Assembly (NCBI GenBank): GCA_026393775.1
Contig: JAPKZM010000095.1
Location: 1-6,954 of the forward strand
From: Candidatus Aminicenantota bacterium
Lineage (GTDB): Bacteria; Acidobacteriota; Aminicenantia; UBA2199
DNA length: 6,954 nucleotides
Direction of reading: 5' to 3'
In this document: one piece after another, positions 1 through 6,954 of the stretch
Position numbering within the stretch: the first letter of the stretch is position 1
Layout: every line of letters begins with the position of its first letter
Notes under the pieces: model-generated
What the model saw: only the letters and a program-made list of their open reading frames with translations
Told to the model about the DNA's origin: nothing
The model's database searches: none
Translations under genes and position numbers: made by a program

Positions 1-346
1 GTTTCTGCAGCAATATTTTTGGAACTTCCTTGCTGGCCCGCAGGATGAATGTGTATTTCCCCGGCGTGACGCGGCGCATGACGCGGTAGGCGCTGGTCGG
101 CACGTACGCCCACGCGGCCACGGCGGCCAGGTCGGGGCAGATGAAGCTGAGCAGCTTTTGGCGCGACGTTTTCTTGAGCTTGAAGATCCGCCCCATGGCG
201 TCCTTGTTGAAGAGGTCGGCTCCCAGGCCGTAGATGGTGTCGGTGGGATAGACGACCAGGCCGCCGTCGGCCAGGATGCGCGCCGCGTGTTGCAGCAGAC
301 GGCGGTGGGGGTGCTCCAGGTCGATCTGCTGTATCTCGACGGCCAC
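1..346 (-). CDS. yciO: YciO/YrdC/Sua5-family protein (L-threonylcarbamoyladenylate synthase-like), N-terminal part, cut by window edge
   Basis: Family members bind ATP, and the Sua5/TsaC branch makes threonylcarbamoyl-AMP from threonine, bicarbonate and ATP for the t6A37 modification of tRNA. The YciO branch is related, but its physiological role is less certain. I translated 115 residues from a GTG at 346-344. They include VYPTDTIYGLGAD at residues 32-44, a Lys/Arg-rich stretch KLKKTSRQKLLSF at 56-68, and TPGKYTFIL followed by KEVPKILLQ at 94-114. The last block resembles E. coli YciO more than YrdC. The GTG was chosen because it follows GGGGAG (351-356) by 4 nt. No ATG lies upstream in frame before a TGA at 385-383. 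The gene starts 31 bp after the PFOR stop on the same strand, so co-transcription is likely. The C-terminal half lies outside the window. The family is clear; choosing YciO over TsaC is less certain. Confidence 0.85.
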   Translation of the reverse strand, partial: MAVEIQQIDLEHPHRRLLQHAARILADGGLVVYPTDTIYGLGADLFNKDAMGRIFKLKKTSRQKLLSFICPDLAAVAAWAYVPTSAYRVMRRVTPGKYTFILRASKEVPKILLQK

Positions 347-377
347 GGCGCTCCCCTGCCCCGTTTCCCAGGCGGCC

Positions 378-3911
<3,534 letters not shown>

Positions 3912-3919
3912 GGTGTTCA

Positions 3920-3925
3920 CTCCTT
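3920..3925 (-). promoter_or_regulatory. Ribosome binding site that decides the PFOR start
   Basis: On the minus strand AAGGAG is followed by 8 nt and then ATG (3911-3909). The in-frame GTG at 3920-3918 shares its first G with this site and so has no Shine-Dalgarno sequence of its own at a usable distance. This supports MSFKKATIDGN as the true N-terminus, which also puts the pyruvate-site residues at the positions expected from characterised PFORs. Confidence 0.8.
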
Positions 3926-3996
3926 GTTTTAGGGAAAAGGTCAGGAAGGAAAATAACCGGTGAGTCCTGTTGCCTTTCCAGTAGTCTTTAAAAAAA

Positions 3997-4006
3997 ATGT
4001 TAACAT
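3997..4006. repeat. 10-bp perfect palindrome overlapping the PFOR -10 region
   Basis: The sequence ATGTTAACAT is its own reverse complement and covers the candidate -10 hexamer of PFOR. A dimeric repressor bound here would block RNA polymerase. The core GTTAAC occurs again at 4044-4049. Redox regulators such as Rex bind TTAA-containing palindromes near fermentation genes in many anaerobes, but the usual longer TTGTTAA-type half-sites are not complete here, so no regulator can be named. Confidence 0.35.
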
Positions 4007-4026
4007 ATAAATATATTGGCTGTCAA
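3997..4026 (-). promoter_or_regulatory. Candidate sigma70-type promoter for PFOR
   Basis: Reading the minus strand, a perfect TTGACA (4026-4021) is followed by an 18-nt AT-rich spacer and TAACAT (4002-3997), which matches TATAAT at 4 of 6 positions. Transcription would start near 3990 and give a leader of roughly 80 nt before the PFOR ATG. The spacer and -10 lie in the most AT-rich stretch of the neighbourhood, which suits a promoter. The spacer is 1 nt longer than the optimum and the -10 is weak, so an activator or alternative sigma factor is possible. This rests on consensus matching only. Confidence 0.5.
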
Positions 4027-4054
4027 ATCGGCATTCCGGCCGCGTTAACAGCCA
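4017..4054. repeat. Inverted repeat spanning the PFOR -35 region
   Basis: TGGCTGTCAA (4017-4026) and TTAACAGCCA (4045-4054) are reverse complements except for one position, with an 18-bp GC-rich spacer. The left arm contains the -35 TTGACA of the PFOR promoter. The centre-to-centre distance of 28 bp is nearly three helical turns, so two protein subunits could bind on the same face. The arms could be an operator, or could be chance pairing; the sequence alone does not decide. Confidence 0.35.
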
Positions 4055-4110
4055 GCGATGGTCAAGAAACCGCTAGCATGGCCGAAAGCAGGCAGGAAAA
4101 CGGGAAAGCG

Positions 4111-4887
4111 TCAGTTGGTTGTTTTTTCTGCTTCGGCTGCTGGCGGTGTTTCGGCGGGCAGGCCTTTTTCCTTTTCGGCCCTGTTCTCGCAGAAGCTGCA
4201 AAGCTCGGTGATATTCTTCAAATCTTTTGCCTGAGCCACGGTGCCGCTGAAAATTTCATCCGTTCTCTTGGTGTTGATGTAGGGGCAATCCGAGTATATG
4301 TGGTAATGCGTGCCCGACTTCGTCCAGAAAACGTGGTTGGCGCCGGTCAGCGACTCGACTTGAGCCGTCTGCTGTGCGTACTTTTCCTGGGACGGCGGAT
4401 TGAAATCGATGCCGGTGGCGCCGGCGATCAGCAGGGCGATGACCGCGATGGCGCCGACGATGCCCTTTTGCTTCCCCTTCAGATCCTTGTTGGTGAAGAT
4501 AAGGATGACGAGGGGCAGGAAAGCGATCACGCTGATGATCGCGCCCAGCTGGCTCTGGATGAAGAAGCGGACTTTTTCCTTTTCCGAAGCGGGGTTCAAC
4601 CGGTTCGACCTCTTCCACAGCAACGAGCCGATGATGGCAAAGATCAGATCGGCCACGATCAATCCAATGAGCCAGGTTGTGTTGACCGGCGGTTTTCTGA
4701 GCAGCAAGATCGCCCCGACTTCAAGGCCGATGGCCACGATCCAGGAAATGATCGCGAACAAGCGCAGGCTTTTCGCCTTTCCCTTATTCTCGTCGCTGGC
4801 CACGAAGGGTTTCGCCTCCCTGGCGGTCGATTGACTCTCCCCGCCCCCCACCTGGGTTACTTTTTTCAACGTACCTTTATCTGGCAT
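4111..4887 (-). CDS. Unrecognised membrane protein with C-terminal His/Cys putative zinc site
   Basis: The function is not recognised. The 258-aa product has a polar, Lys-rich N-terminus (1-40) and four hydrophobic segments at about 41-63, 71-91, 112-131 and 142-160. Charged linkers separate them, one of which (92-110) is strongly basic. A soluble tail follows. It contains VFWTKSGTHYHIYSDCP (186-202) and, after a spacer, LCSFCENR (229-236). His196, Cys201, Cys230 and Cys233 could bind one metal ion. A short Y-H-x(n)-C ... C-x-x-C module of this kind occurs at the end of assorted bacterial proteins, including some nuclease-like ones. The last 22 residues are rich in Glu, Pro and Ala. There is no signal peptide with a clear cleavage site. 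AGGAGGG (4894-4900), 6 nt before the ATG, supports the start. The gene stands alone: PFOR lies 199 bp downstream behind its own promoter. Basic residues on several loops leave the topology, and so the side of the tail, uncertain. Confidence 0.85.
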   Translation of the reverse strand: MPDKGTLKKVTQVGGGESQSTAREAKPFVASDENKGKAKSLRLFAIISWIVAIGLEVGAILLLRKPPVNTTWLIGLIVADLIFAIIGSLLWKRSNRLNPASEKEKVRFFIQSQLGAIISVIAFLPLVILIFTNKDLKGKQKGIVGAIAVIALLIAGATGIDFNPPSQEKYAQQTAQVESLTGANHVFWTKSGTHYHIYSDCPYINTKRTDEIFSGTVAQAKDLKNITELCSFCENRAEKEKGLPAETPPAAEAEKTTN

Positions 4888-4927
4888 TTCATTCCCTCCT
4901 AAGTTTTACCTATTGTATGGCAAATTG

Positions 4928-4955
4928 ATTGAAATAAAAATAGGTGTGCGGTCAA
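4928..4955 (-). promoter_or_regulatory. Weak candidate promoter for the membrane-protein gene
   Basis: On the minus strand TTGACC (4955-4950) is followed by 16 nt and TTCAAT (4933-4928), matching consensus at 5 and 4 of 6 positions. Transcription would start about 33 nt before the ATG. A competing -10 is TACAAT (4917-4912), which has 5 of 6 matches but no good -35 and would leave a leader of only about 18 nt. One of the two probably serves the gene; I cannot choose firmly. Confidence 0.3.
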
Positions 4956-4984
4956 TCATGATATTTTTTTCGCTTCTCCTAGAT

Positions 4985-5014
4985 TTGACATTTCCAGTGC
5001 GCATGAAGCACAAT
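4985..5014 (+). promoter_or_regulatory. Candidate sigma70-type promoter for the thioesterase/PAP2/kinase operon
   Basis: A perfect TTGACA (4985-4990) is followed by an 18-nt spacer and CACAAT (5009-5014), which matches TATAAT at 4 of 6 positions. The transcript would begin near 5021, about 37 nt before the first start codon. The -35 and the three bases before it (GATTTGACA) are identical to those at the PFOR promoter, and both promoters have the same spacer length. This region and the opposing candidate promoter make 4888-5057 a divergent regulatory region. Confidence 0.4.
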
Positions 5015-5023
5015 ATGGCCTTT

Positions 5024-5046
5024 CCGGCCGTTACGCACGCGGCCGG
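5024..5046 (+). other. Perfect GC hairpin in the 5' leader of the thioesterase operon
   Basis: CCGGCCG (5024-5030) and CGGCCGG (5040-5046) form a perfect 7-bp all-GC stem around a 9-nt loop. It ends 11 nt before the ATG at 5058 and would begin within a few nucleotides of the predicted transcription start. No U-run follows, so it is not an intrinsic terminator. It could stabilise the 5' end or limit ribosome access at a start that has only a weak Shine-Dalgarno. The function is inference. Confidence 0.45.
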
Positions 5047-5057
5047 CATGGAAAAAA

Positions 5058-5549
5058 ATGAACGAACCAGGAAATACCTTTGAATTGGAATTGAAGGTCC
5101 GTGATTACGAGGTCGACTTGCAGGGCATCGTCAACAACGCCGTTTACCTGCACTATCTGGAGCACGCCCGGCACGAATTCCTGATTTCCCGGGATATCGA
5201 TTTCTCGGCCATGCATGGGCAGGGAAACGATCTGATTGTCACCAGAATCGAGATCGACTACAAATACCCGCTGAAGAGCCGCGACAAGTTTAAGGTGACG
5301 CTGCAAGTCAAAAAAGCGGGCTCCCTAAAGGTGATCTTCGAGCAGGCGATCGTCCGCCTGCCCGACATAAAGCTCATCGTCGAAGCCCGGGTGACCGGGA
5401 TCTGCCTGAAAAACGGCCGCCCGGTCAGGCCCGAAGACATTCTCGACATCCGTCGCCTGGGCTTGCCGCCAGGTCCGGCAGCGGCTCATGAGCGGGCGGG
5501 AGAGAACCTTGCGCCGCGGGAGGAAAAATGTTCCAAACGAAAATCATGA
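5058..5549 (+). CDS. Hotdog-fold acyl-CoA thioesterase (4HBT superfamily, FadM/YbgC-like)
   Basis: Such enzymes hydrolyse acyl-CoA (or acyl-ACP) thioesters in the cytoplasm, usually as dimers or tetramers. The 163-aa product has the family signature near its N-terminus: KVRDYEVDLQGIVNNAVYLHYLE (13-35). Asp20 is at the catalytic acid position and GIVNNxxY follows. The central helix continues to about residue 45, then come the strands of the hotdog sheet (TRIEIDYKYPL, KVTLQVKKAG, EARVTGICLK). The match is closest to E. coli FadM (VRGYHLDVYQHVNNARYL). Relatives are about 130-140 aa; the last 30 or so residues here are a polar, Pro/Ala/Arg-rich tail that the fold does not need. The start has only a weak GGA 6 nt upstream. 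The gene overlaps the next one by 22 bp, so the two are probably translationally coupled. The substrate cannot be predicted; the neighbouring PAP2 phosphatase suggests a link to lipid metabolism. Confidence 0.93.
   Translation: MNEPGNTFELELKVRDYEVDLQGIVNNAVYLHYLEHARHEFLISRDIDFSAMHGQGNDLIVTRIEIDYKYPLKSRDKFKVTLQVKKAGSLKVIFEQAIVRLPDIKLIVEARVTGICLKNGRPVRPEDILDIRRLGLPPGPAAAHERAGENLAPREEKCSKRKS
5518..5523 (+). promoter_or_regulatory. Ribosome binding site of the PAP2 gene, inside the thioesterase gene
   Basis: GGGAGG lies 4 nt before the ATG at 5528 and within the last codons of the thioesterase gene. It favours 5528 over the in-frame ATG at 5546-5548. Ribosomes finishing the upstream gene would pass over it, which fits coupled translation. 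Confidence 0.7.
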
Positions 5550-6547
5550 TCGGATTACAGGCCCTGCGTTCGGACCCCCTGACCTGGCTGATGAAGCTGA
5601 TCACGGCCACGGGCTACTACAGCTTCGTCGCCACCCTGATCATTGCCGTCATGCTGGGAATCAGCCTGCGCAAAGGTTTCCTGCTGTTCCAGCTCTTCGC
5701 CTGGACGGGCATGGCCAGCGAATTGTGCAAGGGGCTGTTCGGGCTGCCACGGCCGTTTTTCGTCGACAACCGCGTCCTTTGCCTGGAATCCGGATGGGAC
5801 TCGGCCACGCCGCTCCACGCCCAGGGGGCGACGAGTTTTTTTGCCTTGCCGCCGCGGTCGGTGATCGACGCCTTCCGGACGCAGACCCTCTCCTTCGGCT
5901 TCCCTTCCGGTCACGTCTCGGGGAGCGTCGCCATTTGGGGTGGCCTGGCCGTTTTTTCCCGCAAACGCTGGCTCGCCTGGCTGGCCCCGATTTTCGTCAC
6001 CCTGGTCGCCCTCAGCCGCATGTACCTTGGGGTGCACTTTTTGGGCGATGCCCTCGGCGGCGCCTTGCTGGGCGGACTGATGCTGCTGCTCGCCTGGCGG
6101 CTCGTCGGCAACCCCGGCAGCCAAGAGCGGTTTTTTGCCGCCGCCCGGCTCGGCGCCGGCGCGGCGCTGCCGCGTCTGGTTTATGCGGCGGTGATGTTCA
6201 TCCTGCCCATGCTGCTGTTCATTTTTTCGGTGATACCGGCCGCTTTTGCCGGTTATTTCATCGGGTTGAACACCGCCTTCACGCTGATCCTGAGGCAAGG
6301 CCCCCCCAATGAGAGCGCATCCTTGCCGGTGCGCGCCTTGCGCATGCTGCTCGGCGGCCTTATTTTCCTGTTCCTCAACTGGGCACTAGGACTGGGGATA
6401 GGTTGGCTCCATCTTTCCCATGCTCCCTGGCCGGTTTTCATTTCCACCGGCCTGGGTTGTTTTCTGACCTTCTGGATTTCTCTACCATTGTTTGTTCGCC
6501 TGGGCCTTTATAAAAAAATAATCCAGTTGCAGACCGCAGCGCAATAG
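5528..6547 (+). CDS. PAP2-family integral membrane phosphatase
   Basis: PAP2 enzymes remove phosphate from membrane lipids such as phosphatidate, phosphatidylglycerophosphate or undecaprenyl pyrophosphate, with the active site on or near the membrane surface. All three motifs are intact in the 339-aa product: KGLFGLPRP (Lys68-Pro76), PSGH (126-129, with His129) and SRMYLGVHFLGD (163-174, with nucleophile His170 and Asp174). Hydrophobic segments lie at about 24-47, 50-67, 130-145, 148-167, 170-193, 217-255, 271-294 and 301-325. The stretch between motifs 1 and 2 is about 49 residues. Some 145 residues with several extra membrane spans follow the last motif, more than the usual 180-250-aa PAP2 protein has. 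GGGAGG (5518-5523), 4 nt before the ATG, supports this start; an ATG at 5546 that forms ATGA with the upstream stop has no ribosome site. The stop is TAG, 6 bp before the kinase gene. The substrate is unknown. Confidence 0.95.
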   Translation: MFQTKIMIGLQALRSDPLTWLMKLITATGYYSFVATLIIAVMLGISLRKGFLLFQLFAWTGMASELCKGLFGLPRPFFVDNRVLCLESGWDSATPLHAQGATSFFALPPRSVIDAFRTQTLSFGFPSGHVSGSVAIWGGLAVFSRKRWLAWLAPIFVTLVALSRMYLGVHFLGDALGGALLGGLMLLLAWRLVGNPGSQERFFAAARLGAGAALPRLVYAAVMFILPMLLFIFSVIPAAFAGYFIGLNTAFTLILRQGPPNESASLPVRALRMLLGGLIFLFLNWALGLGIGWLHLSHAPWPVFISTGLGCFLTFWISLPLFVRLGLYKKIIQLQTAAQ

Positions 6548-6553
6548 GCTCCG

Positions 6554-6954
6554 ATGCCCACATTTCCAAAAATTCCCGGCTTTGAGTTGAAAAAATTTTT
6601 GGGCAGCGGCGGCGCCGCCGACGTTTTCCTGGCCATCGACCTGAAGCATTCGCGGCTGGTGGCCGTAAAAGTCCTGTCCCATACCCGCTTCGCCGACACC
6701 ATCGCGGTCAGGCGCTTTATCAAGGAAGCGCAGACCATTTCCCGGCTGCACCATCCCAACATCGTCCGCATCCTCGGTACGGGTCGGGCCGACGGCCGTC
6801 ATTACATGGTCATGGAGTTCCTGCCCGAAAGTCTGAAGGCGCGGCTCCGCCAGCGCAAGCAGATCGGCCTGCAGGAGTCCCTGACCATCATCAACCAGAT
6901 CGCCGCCGCCCTGTTCTACGCCCACGGCAAGGGTTTCATCCATCGCGACGTCAA
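6554..6954 (+). CDS. Eukaryote-like Ser/Thr protein kinase, N-terminal part, cut by window edge
   Basis: Bacterial Hanks-type kinases of this kind transfer phosphate from ATP to Ser/Thr residues of target proteins. I translated 133 residues. They include the glycine loop LGSGGAADVFLA (16-27), VAVK with the ATP-binding Lys39, the helix-C Glu58 in RRFIKEAQ, HHPNIVRILG (66-75), a hinge at YMVMEFL (84-90), and FIHRDV (128-133) at the window end with the catalytic Asp132. Every essential residue visible is present, so an active kinase is expected. The kinase domain starts within ten residues of the N-terminus. The activation loop, the rest of the domain and any C-terminal membrane, PASTA or TPR region lie outside. 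The ATG follows the PAP2 stop by 6 bp with only a weak AGG upstream, so translation probably depends on coupling. It shares the PAP2 reading frame, separated by one TAG. Confidence 0.95.
   Translation, partial: MPTFPKIPGFELKKFLGSGGAADVFLAIDLKHSRLVAVKVLSHTRFADTIAVRRFIKEAQTISRLHHPNIVRILGTGRADGRHYMVMEFLPESLKARLRQRKQIGLQESLTIINQIAAALFYAHGKGFIHRDV

Noticed and set aside
3918..3920. GTG as the PFOR start, three residues longer
   Set aside because: It overlaps its own would-be ribosome site. The ATG at 3911 is correctly spaced from AAGGAG and gives the expected residue numbering.
4051..4077. Possible intrinsic terminator after the membrane-protein gene
   Set aside because: On the minus strand GCTAGCG and CGCTGGC pair (one G-U) around a 13-nt loop, but no T-run follows and one arm overlaps the other inverted repeat. 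I found no convincing Rho-independent terminator in the window.
3997..4902. Open frame of 301 codons on the plus strand, antisense to the membrane protein
   Set aside because: It is the same kind of codon-aligned mirror. It has no ribosome site, while the minus-strand gene has a strong AGGAGGG and coherent membrane segments.
5048..5050. Upstream ATG as start of the thioesterase
   Set aside because: It is in another frame and reaches a stop after a few codons.
3912..5057. Search for tRNA, other structured RNA, CRISPR repeats or insertion-sequence ends in the two intergenic gaps
   Set aside because: Nothing beyond the promoter-like and symmetric sequences listed; no cloverleaf, regularly spaced repeats or terminal inverted repeats with target duplications were seen.
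5555..6298. Minus-strand frame of 247 codons antisense to PAP2, and a similar one at 6482-6943 antisense to the PAP2 end and the kinase
   Set aside because: Both are codon-aligned mirrors of real genes, rich in Gln, Gly, Glu and Arg, with no recognisable domain.
5488..6312. Plus-strand frame of 274 codons overlapping the PAP2 gene
   Set aside because: Its translation is Arg/Pro/Ala-rich without a recognisable domain, while the frame from 5528 carries all three PAP2 motifs.

Overview
The window holds six protein genes in two oppositely oriented groups and no RNA gene, mobile element or CRISPR array that I can see. The DNA is GC-rich and the coding regions avoid A/T-ending codons such as TTA, CTA and TCA. 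A full-length pyruvate:ferredoxin oxidoreductase indicates an anaerobic or fermentative bacterium, and its sequence resembles the Desulfovibrio-type enzyme. A eukaryote-like Ser/Thr kinase beside membrane lipid-type enzymes would fit deep-branching groups such as Acidobacteriota/Aminicenantes or the former Deltaproteobacteria. The phylum cannot be fixed from this window.

Left part, minus strand (1-4887). Read in the direction of transcription, it starts with an unrecognised protein (4111-4887) with four predicted membrane segments and a C-terminal His/Cys putative metal site. After a 199-bp AT-rich gap, which carries the best promoter candidate of the window and an inverted repeat, comes the large PFOR gene (378-3911). 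A YciO/YrdC/Sua5-family gene follows 31 bp later (1-346), runs off the left edge, and is probably co-transcribed with PFOR.

Divergent intergenic region (4888-5057, 170 bp). It carries candidate promoters for both directions. A perfect GC-rich hairpin lies in the leader of the rightward operon, just before its first start codon.

Right part, plus strand (5058-6954). A tight operon encodes a hotdog-fold (FadM/YbgC-like) acyl-CoA thioesterase, an integral membrane PAP2-family phosphatase with intact catalytic motifs, and the N-terminal part of a Ser/Thr protein kinase that runs off the right edge at its HRD motif. The first two genes overlap by 22 bp. The second and third are 6 bp apart and share one reading frame, so a single TAG separates them. 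The set could link acyl-chain or lipid-phosphate turnover to phospho-signalling, but that is inference from gene order only.

Most of the window is ordinary metabolism. The points most worth a second look are the thioesterase/PAP2/kinase cluster with its in-frame junction, the membrane protein with the His/Cys tail, and the symmetric sequences at the PFOR promoter.
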